DNA from: Hypericum androsaemum
Lineage: Eukaryota > Streptophyta > Magnoliopsida > Malpighiales > Hypericaceae
Reading direction: 5' to 3'
NCBI GenBank assembly: GCA_963995505.1
Contig: OZ023184.1
Span: 18,970,228-19,034,227, forward strand
DNA length: 64,000 nucleotides
Each line of letters opens with the position of its first letter. Within the stretch, counting starts at the first letter, position 1. A program made the translations under genes and the position numbers. Shown here piece by piece: positions 1 through 11,457 of the stretch. The notes beneath the pieces were generated by a model. That model did no database searches, was not told the origin of the DNA, and saw only the letters and a list, made by a program, of their open reading frames with translations.

Positions 1-480
1 TCCACTAAAAATTTAAGATACACAAAACAATTTGATATATTTAATAGTTTTAGTTGCCAATTTTATAAGCACATTTGTAATCTTATCTGCTTCATATTTT
101 AATTATTATTTGACTCAATTATAAATTAACATGACAAATACCAGAAAACTAGGTATTTTGAATAAAAATTTAACCAAAAAAAATATGATGTGAATTCTAC
201 CAATAATGCGATGAGACCTGGTTAGGTTAAAATTTCAGATTGTTGCTTTGTAGTAAGGTCTTGTTGTATTGTTGGCGGGCCCATATCAAAATAAATCAAT
301 TGCATTGGCTGTGTCGGAATTTGCATGCATTCCCTGGATAATACGCATGTGGCGAATATATATATTTAATTTTTTATTTTTGACCAATATCAAACCGATT
401 TAATTCAGGCTCCTCGTCAATTCATGTATATAATTTTTTAATAAGTATATTTATTTGTTAAAGTCCAACTTAAAATTTCA
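1..480. other. AT-rich intergenic spacer
   Basis: No open frame of coding character and no RNA gene was seen. The stretch is AT-rich and ends where the 275-bp tandem duplication begins. Confidence 0.6.
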
Positions 481-2309
481 TTAAAAAAATAACAATATCA
501 GTTTTTATCTAGGGATATGTTTTTATTTATGAATTTGAACTCAAAACTTTATTAAATTTTTTTTAACTTTTTAACAATTAAAATGAGTGGAGAATATTTT
601 GAAGTCGAGCCGAGAGCCTCAGACGAAACAAGACGTTTCGGGTTCGGATTTAGTGGGGACAAAAGTCGTCCCTACTGAAATGGATCAAGTAATTATATTT
701 ATAGACACAGTTTTTAATGACTGTCAGATCTTTAGACACAATTTTTAATAAAATCTTAAAAAAATAACAATATCAGTTTTTATCTAGGGATATGTTTTTA
801 TTTATGAATTTGAACTCAAAACTTTATTAAAAATTTTTAACTTTTTAACAATTAAAATGAGTGGAGAATATTTTGAAGTCGAGCCGAGAGCCTCAGACGA
901 AACAAGACGTTCGGGGTTCGGATTTAGTGGAGACAAAAGTTGTCCCTACTGAAATGGATCAAGTAATTATATTTAGGAAAAAGTCTACTTTAGTACCCTG
1001 TGGTATAGCCCAAAATCACTTTAGTACCCTGTAGTAAAAAACCGACCAATCAAGTCATACTTTTTCTAATTAACATCAAAAAGGTCCACGGGCAGCTGCC
1101 CGAACCCTGCCCGTCCATCTGGACTAAACACATCAGCAAATTTGATGATGTGGCGTGGATCTTCTTTCTCTTCCCTCTCTCCTCCTTCCCCTCTTCTTCT
1201 TCTTCTTCTTCTTCTTGAGAAAAAAAAAACCAGAAACCCAGGAAAGAGTGGAGAGACCGGAGAACGAAGGAGTCCTGGCGGGAGAGGATCCAGAGAATGA
1301 AAGACTTGAGACGGAGGTCGAGGACGGCGAGGGAGGATGCGGAAGAGGGATGGTGGTGATGAGCTGGAAGGAGCGACAGTTAATGACGGAGATGGAGAAT
1401 CCAGAGGGGAAGGCGAGGAGCCCAGAGGCGACAAGCACGAGCCCCTCCACCACCGTTTCTTCCCCCACAGATTCCTTACATTTCCCTGCTCCTCCGATTC
1501 CTCTACCACCGCCACAAGCACGAGCCCCGCTATCACCTGGGACGACGTTGCTCGGGGTCTTCCTCCTCCCTGAATTCGTTGGCGAGCCACGAGAAGCTCG
1601 TCCACGTCATCCTCATCCTCACTTGAGGCCATCGCATATTGGGCACGTCCACGTAAACAGCGGAGCGGTGTCCCTGAATCGGCACGGGATGTGGCCGAGG
1701 AGGTTGTTGACGGCGGCAATTTTCTTATGCCTCTTCGCGTTCTCATCTGTTAGAGGTTAAATCCAAACGATAATTCGAAGTTTTTCCGTTGATCGATTGA
1801 TTCTTGGAATAATTATCCGGTTCTCGTTTATAATAATTAGTGGATTTAATGCTAAATTAAGATGTTAGGTTTTAACTGGGTTGCTTAGGTTGAAAACCCA
1901 ATTGGGTATGTTCCGTTATTGCGATTTGAGGGTTAGATGTTGTTGAATGATCGCGATTCGAGGTCAGTGATCAGAGTTTCTGAGTTTTTTTTTAGAAGAA
2001 GAAGAAGAGAGGGGAAGGAGGAGAGAGGGAAAAGAAAGAAGATCCACGCCACGTCATCAAATTCGCTAATGTGGCAAGTCCAGATGGACGGGCAGGTTCG
2101 GGCAGGTCGGGAAGGGTTTCGGGCAGCTGCCCGTGGACCTTTTTGATGTTAATTAGAAAAAGTATGACTCGATTGATCGGTTTTTTACCACAGGGTACTA
2201 AAGTAATTTTTGGCTATACTACAGGATACTAAAGTGGACTTTTCCCTTATATTTATAGACACAGTTTTTAATGACTGTCAGATCTGTAGACACAATTTTT
2301 AATAAAATC
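481..2309. repeat. 275-bp tandem duplication, second copy split by a MULE
   Basis: The block starting ttaaaaaaataacaatatc at 481 starts again at 756, a 275-bp period. The copies are nearly identical over about 270 bp and differ by a few substitutions and a run-length change in a T tract. The second copy is interrupted at 976-2246 by a MULE and resumes after the 9-bp target duplication. The duplication contains part of a MITE (the ggatttagtggggac terminus), so the order of events is MITE, then duplication, then MULE insertion. Confidence 0.8.
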
Positions 2310-2376
2310 TGATAGTTTAAATAAAATCTCTTCTGTGAGGACGACTTTTATGTTGTCTTCATTCAATCAAAAACCC
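913..2376. mobile_element. MITE interrupted by a MULE
   Basis: The left end (ggttcggatttagtggagac, near 913) and the right end (about 2356-2376, ending attcaatcaaaaaccc) are imperfect inverted repeats. With the MULE removed the element is about 190 bp. It aligns along its length, in inverted orientation, with the element at 55708-55890: shared blocks include gtccctactgaaatgg, gatccatt and tttaataaaatctgat. A truncated copy lies at about 637-755 in the first duplication unit. No clear target duplication was found, so the exact ends are approximate. Confidence 0.6.
976..2246. mobile_element. Non-autonomous Mutator-like element (family A, copy 1)
   Basis: It is flanked by a perfect 9-bp target duplication ttatattta (967-975 and 2247-2255). 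Terminal inverted repeats run about 245 bp from ggaaaaagtctactttag, including the 14-bp palindrome CGGGCAGCTGCCCG and a (CTT)n tract next to the interior. Long TIRs plus 9-bp duplications are the Mutator signature. No transposase is visible. The interior, about 1230-1960, is GC-richer than the flanks and may be captured host sequence; one minus frame has a run MASSEDEDDVDELL, but I do not recognise the source. The open frames over the TIRs are low-complexity and are not called as genes. Confidence 0.85.
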
Positions 2377-3005
2377 TCTAATTGAGAGGCTGTAGCGCGC
2401 GACAAATGGGAGATGATGACTTACAATAGTCCGTATTCAGGTTTGGAGAGGTTACCGCCGGTAATATTATATTTATGGATAACGATTTATTTCATTTACC
2501 AAAAATGTGTAACTGTTTATGAAAAGTGACTTTCAAATGATGTTCGTAAGTTCGAAATCGGGCCAGAGAGATGCTCATCGGTGGGCTAACAAGTCCAGTC
2601 TACACCACTCAATAAAAACGAAATCAAATTTTATTTAGAAATAATTTTAATAATTTCTTACATCTGTAAAGTCCGAATTGTGGACGTTCGTAAGAATATA
2701 CACGTACGGATATATTCTATTAGTATGGCTGCCTTATACATTCCAACAAGCAACCATGTAATTTCCAAGCTGGACCGTGGAACGGATCCAGGGAATAAAC
2801 GTTTGTTTTGGTAAGTGGGAATCAACGTTTAAAAAGATAATAAATAAATGAACAAGAAAGAAAGAAAATGGAAACTTCTTGCGGTTGGCGAGTATTGGAA
2901 GGAAAAAATTCCAAATTTTAAACAATTGAGGAAGCCCGCAGTCAGAATAGCCCAGTTAACTTGGTCCATGGGCCAAACCCACTGAATTTGGATCTACCCC
3001 ATTTA
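2377..3005. other. Intergenic spacer
   Basis: No gene, RNA or clear repeat was seen. It is AT-rich single-copy-looking sequence between two MULEs. Confidence 0.5.
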
Positions 3006-3014
3006 TTTATTTTT

Positions 3015-4004
3015 GGGAAAAGTCTATTTTAATACATTGTAATAAAAAATTCATCAAGCGAGTCAAACCTCACCCAATTTACATCACTTAGATTCACAGG
3101 CAGCTGTCCGGACCCTTCCCGACCTGCCCGGAACCTACCGGCCAACTCAACGTGCCACATGAGCATTTGTTGATGACGTGGCGGACATCTCCTTTCTCCC
3201 CCTCTTCGTCTTTCTCTCTTCCTTCTCTCTCTTCTTCTTCTTCCCCCAAAACCCAGAAATTAATATTGGGTCCTAGGAACCAAATTCAATAAATACACTC
3301 GAATCAATAAACAAAGCAACCAATTAATCGAAAATAGTTGGAGCTTAGCGAAGTTGGACCTCCTCTACGCGGGCGGTCAACGTCTGGCACCGGCTAACAC
3401 CGGAGCTGGACCCCCTCTACGCGGCGGCGGGTGACGTCACCTCCCAAGATCTGCGGTGGTACGCGAGGGAGCTGAATCGGAGCGTGCAGGCCCACGACGG
3501 CGCCGCGGTGTGTCGTTTGGTAAGGGAGTGGGAGGCGGAGCCGAGGGTGTTCCCCCTTGGGAACTTCGACGAGGCGGCGATCGCACGAGGAGTTCCCCGC
3601 GGTTCCCGATGTTTGACAACGACTTCGTGTGGGTCGGCCATGGCCAAGATCAAGCGAGACCTCGAGTTCATGCAATTTCTCTGTTGCAACCATTTTTGAA
3701 TTTTGTTGTTGTTTCTTGCTCTGTAGCCTACCGACGTTGATTGTGTGCTAAATTTCTGGGTTTTGGGGGAAGAAGAAGAAGAAGAGAGAGAAGGAAGAGA
3801 GAAAGAGGAAGAAAGGAGATGTCCGCCACATCATCAACAAATGCTCATGTGGCACGTTGAGTTGGCCGGTCAGGTTCCGGGCAGCTGCCCATGGACTTAA
3901 GTAATGTAAATTGGGTGAGGTTTGAATCGATTGATGAGTTTTTTACCATAGAATACTAAAATAATTTTTGGCGATACTACAGGTGTTAAAATAGACTTTT
4001 TCCT
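3015..4004. mobile_element. Pack-MULE (family A, copy 2) with BAHD acyltransferase fragment
   Basis: Flanked by the 9-bp duplication tttattttt (3006-3014 and 4005-4013). The TIRs are diverged relatives of the copy-1 TIRs: gggaaaagtctattttaa at the left, and at the right the inverse ending gactttttcct, with the GGGCAGCTGCCC palindrome kept at about 3880. The TIR reaches the (CTT)n/(GAA)n tracts at about 3235 and 3772. The interior, 3330-3700, is GC-rich and carries a host gene fragment, listed separately. The TIR divergence suggests this is the oldest family-A copy in the window. Confidence 0.85.
3340..3700 (+). pseudogene. Captured C-terminal fragment of a BAHD (HXXXD-type) acyltransferase
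   Basis: In one plus frame the interior reads an alpha-helical stretch followed by EWEAEPRVFPLGNFDEAAI (about 3530-3585). A different plus frame then gives SSPRFPMFDNDFVW (about 3595-3635), followed by AKIKRDLEFM. In plant BAHD acyltransferases these blocks occur in this order near the C-terminus, the second around the conserved DFGWG motif. Here that motif reads DFVWV, so the key glycine is lost, and a frameshift separates the two blocks. There is no start codon, N-terminal half or HXXXD motif. It lies inside MULE inverted repeats, so it is a transduplicated fragment rather than a gene. The family call rests on these motifs only. Confidence 0.75.
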
Positions 4005-4013
4005 TTTATTTTT

Positions 4014-5394
4014 TCCTCTGGAAAGCTCTACTCCACTTAATAGCTCTGTTTTCGGGTTCATCCTCGCCTACTTCCAAACCAATTCAATAAACAACGGTGG
4101 GACTTGGGAGTTAGTTGAAGATTGCAGAGACTTAAATTTTCTTATAATTAAATAATTAATTATGTGTTGTTTTCGGGAACATCATAGATACACTTTATAT
4201 TTCATTGATCACTTCAATGTTTGGATGTCGCAAAAATCATAGAAAAATTTTAAAAAATCAATTCATTGAAGTTTACGGCACTAAATTAGATAAAAAATGT
4301 ACTAACCTAACTAAAAATTTTGAATTTATGCAAATATTCTATTCAAATTTGAACAAGTGAACGGTGGCCAAATACCAAACCGAATATATTATACTGTTTT
4401 CGTTCATAGGACAATTCCATTTAACCAACCACATAGAAAGAGTCAAAACCGACCCAGAATGAATTTATGGTAATTCTCAACTACTACAATCATCCAACCT
4501 AAAAGTTGAACACCCCCTAATGCAGTGGATGTGTACTTCCCCCACGATAGATCAATTTGGTGATCCACTCCCACATTTTTTTCTTCCTTCTCCACCCAAA
4601 ATTGGAAAATCCAATCTGGGCCCATTTGTGTCTTCAATTCATTTGCCTTGCACTTGTCCCAGATTTCAATGGAATGTTGGATTTCATCCCAGGTCCTTAT
4701 CCGTACCCGTCCTTATCCAATTCTAGAACCATCCCTCGTTTTTTTTTGGGTGAAACCGGAGGGGAAGACCCCTGTAGTGATTAACTTAAATCAGAACGGT
4801 TACATCCTAATGGCATACAATCTCTTATTGCGACTATCTGCCTTAGTAAAATTCTATCACAAAGTTGTGTACTGCAAAGAAACCAAGCTATGGCTGGGGT
4901 GAGTTAAATAGTTGGCAGGTGGGCCTCCATGAGTATTCTATGTGTTTTTGGTGAAATTTTAAGACTCCTCGCGAAATGCAAAGTGCGCCCTCTCAAAGTG
5001 CCAATTGCGCCTTGCGCGTGCTTGTGCTCGAGGTGGAACACTTAATATTACACAAGCTTGGAATTCCTCCTTATATACTTGAAATTTTTTGTGCCATTTT
5101 CCAATGTGGTAATGGACTTTCGCATTTTCATTGTCTAAACATCAAACTTAGGTAGCTAATTTTAATCATTAATTTTTCATTCATCCGAAATTGAATTTGA
5201 AAAAATAAATACACTAGAATCATGTACTCGAAACGTAGATTTTGATTTTACCACTCGTTTTTATTTCTGCCAAATTAATCATGAAAAAAAATTGCTCGAA
5301 AATCGGTCCAAAATCAACTTTCTAAAGCTCAATTTCCTACAAAACGGTAATAAGGAGAAGCCTCCCTCGCTTTAAATTCCTGGGAGGCTGACAT
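4014..5394. other. Intergenic spacer, possible LTR relic near 4965-5090
   Basis: No gene was seen. The segment around 4965-5045 (CpG-rich words such as aagtgcgccctctcaaagtg and a gtgctcg run) followed by gaattcctccttatatac loosely resembles the copia LTR at 36540-36740. It may be a decayed fragment of that LTR family. The remainder is AT-rich and featureless. Confidence 0.35.
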
Positions 5395-5399
5395 ATAAC

Positions 5400-7190
5400 T
5401 GTTGGGATAAAAAGTGACGAGAACGTCGATTGATCTCGTGACGGCCCGGAGTGCTCGTCCCAAGGTCGGTCTAACGCCGAAAGTAACAAGGGTGGCCGAA
5501 GTCGAGACTACTACTAACCTAAACTAAGATAAAAAGCCGAAGCTTGAGAGTAATTTGTATGTTTTGTGTGTGTTCCCTTCTGCTCGCCCCCTGTCATGCT
5601 TATATAGAAAATGAAGATCGCATCAGCTTCACTCTAGCCGTGTTGTAGTCGGACTCGGAGTCCTCGTCGCTTATCTTCAACCAGGCCTTACCCTTATCCT
5701 GACTGAACTCGAAGGCCCGAAGCCTATCTCTTTCAATGCTTATCTTCGTCTGAAAACGGACTTCCAACGCTTATCCCCATCTAATTCGGATTTATCGTGC
5801 CAGAGTTTATCCTAGTCTCTTAAGAACCCAGGGTGTATCGAGTATCCCAGAGCTCTTCCAATTACTCCAAGAGTCCGCCTTAAACTTAGTCTCTTCGTAT
5901 CTCTGTCCACCTATGTAGAGTCCGTGCTAACCCGGTCTCTTCATGTACACCGGGCGCTACATTTAGCCTCAAGAGATTGGTCTCACCTGAAGTGAGAGGA
6001 AACTAGCTCTCTACTTGAGCTAATGGCAATCGGTGCCTCTATTCGGTACTCTCAATTGGCGCCGGATTTAGGTGCCTTCAATCGGCGCCTCATTTAGTGC
6101 CTCATCCGACACCGCATCTGCTTCAAGTGCCTTTTTGACATCCTTCTGCCTCGAATTTGAAGAATTCATAAACTACAAAGTTGTAGCTCTATGTCTTACC
6201 TTCACACAGCAACTTGAATCGCGTTAATCCGAGATTCGAGTCAAAAGATATGACCTGGCGCCGGATTTACTTCCTCTACTTGGCGCCAGGTTGGCTTCCC
6301 ACACTTGGCGCCGGTTTTAGACATCCATCCACTCTAAATTGGCCCAAGTGATGAACTACAAAGTTGTAGGCCTATCTATTATCTTTCCATAGGCTCAAGA
6401 ATCACCTTAATTCGAGGTCCGAGTCAAAAGTTATGACCACTTTACCAGACAGCCGAAGCCCCTTAACCGCCTTCACTTGGCGCCGGGTTTCCTGGCGCCG
6501 GGTTCACTTGGCGCCGGTATTGGACTTCCTTTCACTATGAATCGGCAAAAGTGATGAACTACAAAGTTGTAGGCCTATCTAGTATCTTTCCATAGGCTCA
6601 AGAATCACCTTAATCCGAGGTCCGAGTCAAAAGTTATGACCACTTTACCAGACAGCCGAAGCCCCTTAACCGCCTTCACTTGGCGCCGGGTTTCCTGGCG
6701 CCGGGTTCACTTGGCGCCGGTATTGGACTTCCTTTCACTATGAATCGGCAAAATTGATGAACTAGAAAGTTGTAGGCCTATCTAGTATCTTTCCATAGGC
6801 TCAAGAATCACCTTAATCCGAGGTCCGAGTCAAAAGTTATGACCACTTTACCACAGCCGAAGCCCCTTCAACCGCCTTCACTTGGTGCCGCACTCTCCTT
6901 CCCTCAGTTGGCGCCACACTCGCCTTCGCTCAGTTGGCGCCGGGTTTGCCTCTCCTCGGTTGGCACCGTATTTAGTTGGCGCCGCCTTTAGTTGGTGCCG
7001 GGTTGGCCTTCCACTCGGTTGATGCCGAGTTCAGCTAGTGTCGGGCTCACCTCTATTGAGTTGGTACCTCACTCGCTATAAGAGAATAAACGCTCCATTC
7101 GGCTTCACCTTCTCGAACTTGTGAAGTCAATCACGTACCTAACTCCCATACTTGAAGCCCCAACCTCGTAAATTATTTTGTCCGTCAACA
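5400..7190 (-). repeat. 3' LTR of the Tat element
   Basis: A direct repeat of 19922-21712, equal in length (1791 bp). By eye I found one mismatch: gaagtcgag here near 5499 against gaagccgag in the other LTR. It starts TG and ends CA. Inside are repeats built from the word TTGGCGCCGG and three copies of a 203-bp unit. Confidence 0.95.
6351..6890. repeat. 203-bp tandem repeat array inside the LTR
   Basis: Units start at 6351, 6554 and 6757 (atgaact, then acaaagttgtaggcctat or its variant). A more diverged unit lies near 6165. Each unit holds the near-palindrome ctacaaagttgtag and the phrase gaggtccgagtcaaaag. The first two also hold three copies of GGCGCC. The same array recurs in the other LTR near 20873-21410. 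The two LTR copies look identical, so the array predates the insertion. Confidence 0.85.
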
Positions 7191-7206
7191 ATGCCCCCCA
7201 CATGTC
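7191..7206 (-). other. Polypurine tract of the Tat element
   Basis: Immediately inside the 3' LTR the minus strand reads GACATGTGGGGGGCAT, a purine-rich run abutting the LTR start. This is the expected place and composition for the plus-strand DNA primer of reverse transcription. Confidence 0.7.
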
Positions 7207-8252
7207 AATACTTCGGTATGGCCAAGTGAGAAGTGTTGACATGTAGACTCGACTTTATTTAACTCATCGATTTGCCACATAGATCGGCTGCCTCTTTTAA
7301 CCTCTTAGTACTTTGACAAAATTGCCCCTTGGCTTTGTCTATATCAAAGGAGCAAGTCCCAATTCTCTCTTCCCATTCCTCATTTTTCAACCTGTTACTT
7401 CTTCAAAACAAATGAGGACGAACCTTCATCCCTTTTATTAAAAATCTGAGCAAGTTCACCTTAATCCAGAAGCAAAATCTTCCATTTCCAGGTAAGTTTT
7501 TCCTTTTCTTTGCTCTCTCTCTACTTTACCATTTCGGCCCATTCCCTTAATCCGAATTTTGGTGGATTCTAGGGTATAAACGACCGAATTTGAACTCCCC
7601 GGAGCTGAGCTTCCCTCTTCACGGTGAACATTGGCTTAGCTTGCTCATCTTTGTTCTTGAAAATTCATTCAAGAAGGTACGTTCTTCTAGCCTTTCTTGT
7701 ATGCCCACCATATGTTTGCATAAATGCCTTAATAGATTCTTCAAAGCCTTTTTACCATGCCCACAAGGTGTTTGTAGAAAAGATAAAATAGGGTTGTACC
7801 TTGCATTTTCAAAATTTGAATTCAACTTGATGTTTTTCCCTCCAAGCTTCCTTGTAACTTGAAATCTGAATTTTTGAACTTTGAACTTCTCCCACCTTAT
7901 AGTGTTTTTGAATTCCGAATTTGCCTATGTCGTCACACTTCGCATTATGGAATACGTCCTCGTTGTGCCTTGCCTTCCTTTGAGTTAGCCTAGCTTAAGT
8001 TAGCTTGTCCTAGACCAAAGGCGATGACACCCCTTGGCACTGGGCTTAGCTTTCCTTACTTGGGGCCGGACCTGGCTTTGGCCACCCTCGATAAAACCCG
8101 AAGCTCATTAGCCCCAAGAAGATGACGGGCGAAATTGGCTAAGTTGAACTGGCTTTACCCAGATTCGGTTGGACCTTACCAAGGCCGTTGGAAGCAAATA
8201 ACCTTGTCCTTGTTTGACCTTTTTATATTTTTCTTGCAGGTACTAGGTAGAC
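7207..8252 (+). promoter_or_regulatory. Upstream region and 5' UTR intron of the antisense gene
   Basis: The plus strand has a weak TATA-like word (gtctatatcaaagg, about 7336). A good donor ccag/gtaagttt follows at 7491/7492, and an acceptor ttcttgcag/gtac at 8239/8240, 13 bases before the ATG. This would be a 748-bp 5' UTR intron. An optional internal exon of about 7572-7676 is possible (acceptor gattctag, donor gaag/gtacg). The region lies inside the retroelement between its polypurine tract and the antisense gene, so the promoter would be carried by the element. Transcript evidence is not available to me. Confidence 0.45.
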
Positions 8253-11200
8253 ATGGAGGTTCCATTCAAAGTACACGAAGTTGAGGAACTTCACCGTGCT
8301 AATATTAACACCACTCTCCTTATTGCCTGCAAACATGTTACAGACGAACCTTTGCCGGATGCAGTGCGTCGGGTTCTTGGACCCGTAGTCACCGAGAGGG
8401 AGCCTTTTGAGGACCTCCTTCCCATTCATTCTGGTGATCTGCCACTCTATCGAGTTGGTCGTATTGACATGAATACTTGGGGCGAGCACCGCAAGCAATA
8501 TCGAGCATGGCCCGACCGTCTGGACAAGTATAATGAGTGGTATGACCGCCTTGTCAAATTGCATGGTGCCACTTGGGAGAAGGCTGGTGTTGCTTCGCTT
8601 ATTCACTTTTCCACATGCGACTTCGGGCCGTATCGACCTCTACTTGGCGCCCTTCTTCACTACTGGTGTCCTAGTGCCAATGCATTTCTCTTCAGATCAG
8701 GTTCGAATCGTCTCTAAACCCGTTTCTAGCTTAAGTTATACTTCCCTTGGCTCTTCTCCTTTAACCTGACTCCACTTCCCTTCAGGCATGAGGACTATCA
8801 CTCTATACGACCTGGCCTCACTTTTTGGTCTTCGCCCGCATGGTCGCCCGGTCACACCCGTACGTCTTCCCGGATTCCTCAAGGGGGATAAAGACCCATT
8901 TGTCGCCCTAAATCCCAACAACGAAAAGAGATATCCTCAATACATTGACGTCTACCGGCTGCCTGATGGTGCTGCCGCGAGCAAGAACGAGCACATGGCC
9001 TTCCTCTTACTATGGCTAACTCGTTTTATCATGTGTTCTAGCGCTGAACGCGTTTCACCTGACTTCGAGAAACTGGCATTTTCACTATCTCTGGGAGACG
9101 AGCTAGCCATGGGTCCATTTATCCTTTCTCAGCTATATGCTCACATGTCCTCTTACGTCCTTGACTATCAAGATGGGTCGTTGGCGATTGCCTCTTCAGG
9201 ACCACTGTGGATGGTCGTTCTATGGGGTCTGGCTTACTTTCCAGAACTGGCTACACCGTCAATTTCGTTTCCTCGGGTTCGGCCGGCATATTATGCTTTA
9301 CACCTCTGTCAAGCAGTTGTTAGGGAACCTGAGTCAGGTTTGAAAGGGTACTTTTCCATACTCGACCGAGCTGACTCTCCTGTCATTAACATGCAACCCT
9401 TATTATCAGTTTATTGTCGCCCAGACTTCCTTTCTTTTGATGCTCCCGCGACTACTACTGAAGCATGGGCCAGTATTTTGACCACAAGAGACCTTGTTGT
9501 TGGATGTACCAACCAAAAGATGAAGATTGAGCCTTATCATCCCCATTTTGTTGCACGGCAGTTTGGCTTGGTTCAAAATATTCCATTTCCGCCCACCTAT
9601 CTTTTTCACAAGTTTGAAGCCGAGAGGGGGAACGACTTCCACAGGTGGACTAAGGCATTTCCAGCTCTTCAGGTGAGTGAGTTTCTCTTGTCTCGGGCAA
9701 ACATAGAGTACTTTGACACCTGTGAAGGCACCAGCGAGGAATACTACCTTTGGTGGGAGGGTCTCTCTCTTTGGCCCCGAGACGCTTCTGAGTTGTCCAA
9801 AGCTTTCTCATTTCGTGTGAAGAGAAAGCAGGGAAAGAAGCCATCATTGAAATCATCCCAAGGATCTGCTTTGATTCCTCTAGAGGAAGCCGATGATGCA
9901 GCCACTAACTCTCGTACCCCTGGTCCTGCAGGTTCGTCTAAGAGAAGTGATATTTTCTTGCTTTCTAAATGCCTCTTTGATTGGCCTAGCAGAACTTCTT
10001 TCAGACCCCTAGTTTCTTCTATGCAGGTGGCTTGGCTGACATTAACTTACATACGACTGGCACCACCTCCCAAGTTTTGGATGACACCCCATCTTCATCT
10101 CCCCGACGCAAGGTAAGTCACTCCCATGTGTAAACTTATGGCCGAATCTCATTATATGATGATCGTATGAAACTAACTTGTATTCCATAGCGTCGTCTTG
10201 TAATGGATCTACCTCCAAAGGAACCAGTTGTTGGTGATGAAGAGATGGTCGATATTGAGCACTCACCCAATACCGAAGATGCTCATTGCGGGGTTCTGGT
10301 TCAGCCTTCTCTAGTTGTAGACGAGGTGGAGGCGCTAGTAGCCGCGCCTTCAATTCGATCGGCCTCGACCCTAAGCCGGCCCGAAGTTGAACCGAGTTTG
10401 TTCTTCCTAGACAGCGCTCAATCTTCAGATGTCCAGCCGCCTATGGTTGATTCGGCTTCAGCATTTGCTACTGCTCCTTCCCTCTTGGATGATGACGATG
10501 ACGATGAACTAGGCCTGGTACCTCCTTTTACCTTGTTCAATTTAGAGTTCCCTGATGACATCTTTAACTAACTCTTCTTTGACAGGCTTTCTACCACAAC
10601 TTCAAATCCACCATGCCTTCTGCTGCTTCAGATCTGCCATCGACCATACATGCTCTGCCTGTTGATACTACATTTGACATCCAGGCTATCCGGACAAAGA
10701 TTCAAGAGTGTTTCGTCATCGTGGTCAACTTTCTTGTTGATGTTCAAGAAACGAAGCCAATTGTTGAAGTTAATTTGGTCATTCCGACCAAGGTTGCCGA
10801 AGCTCTCTCATACTTGAGGTCTCACGGGAGAAAAATAGTCTCTCCAGCGCAGTATAGATTGCTTGGCGTGTTGTACCCGAACCTTAAAAATACTCTCAGC
10901 CGGTAAGCCCCTATTTTTCCCTCTTGTCACCTTATAGGAGCCAGTATTCTCAACTAACTCCTCTTTTCAGGTACTTGTTGGGCAAGAAGTATTACCAGAC
11001 GATCTCTAGTCTCACGAAAGAATTAGGGGCTCTCACAGAGACCGTTGAGGGTGCTGTGAGGACCATTGATTCCCGACTCGAGGGGTACAAAGAGATAATA
11101 GCTCGACTCACCGAAAAGAAGGCTGTAGTTAAGGTGAAGGTCAACAGGGTGTCTGAACTTGAAGAGGAGTTAGCTCGAGCGAAGTTGGAGGCAGAGAATG

Positions 11201-11457
11201 CCCAAGCCGATGTGACTGCGGTTGATCAGGAACGAGTCGCCTATCTACAAGTCGATTTTGCCTATAAGGCACAAGTTTATGACCCCGCCCAGGCTGACCG
11301 CGGGCACACCGCACTTATGCTAGATCAAGAAGAGATGGCATATGCCCGCGAGCGAGGACCTATAGTGACAGCAACTCAACTCTTCGATGAAGCGATCGCC
11401 ATTCTCGGCACTGGACTTGATGATTCATCCTCGGAGAGCGAGTCCACTGAAGATTAG
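8253..11457 (+). CDS. Antisense plant mobile domain (PMD) protein of the Tat element, six coding exons
   Basis: Five GT-AG introns with matching phases join the exons 8253-8700, 8786-9931, 10027-10112, 10191-10517, 10586-10902 and 10971-11457 into one 936-aa frame. The exon 1/2 junction falls inside the diagnostic PMD stretch: HYWCPSANAFLFRSG continues as MRTITLYDLASLFGLRPHGR, matching the family pattern W-C-P..T.F..G...TL.D...L.GL...GRPV. This domain occurs in retrotransposons and in the Arabidopsis MAIN/MAIL nuclear proteins. An acidic linker (DDDDDDE near 10490) follows. The last exons give a coiled coil with heptads (ELEEELARAKLEAENAQ) and an acidic tail ESESTED. The intron 4 donor (ctg/gtacct) is the weakest site. 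Antisense ORFs are known in Tat elements such as Grande. The function here is not known. It converges on pol. Confidence 0.85.

Noticed and set aside
1066..1760. 226-codon minus frame and 201-codon plus frame in the first MULE
   Set aside because: They overlap each other and the terminal repeats, and are low-complexity from (CTT)n tracts. No family was recognised, so they are mentioned only as possible captured sequence.
5400..7190. CRISPR-like spacing of the repeated GGCGCC and 203-bp units
   Set aside because: Units are long tandem repeats without spacers, identical in two LTRs of a plant retrotransposon.
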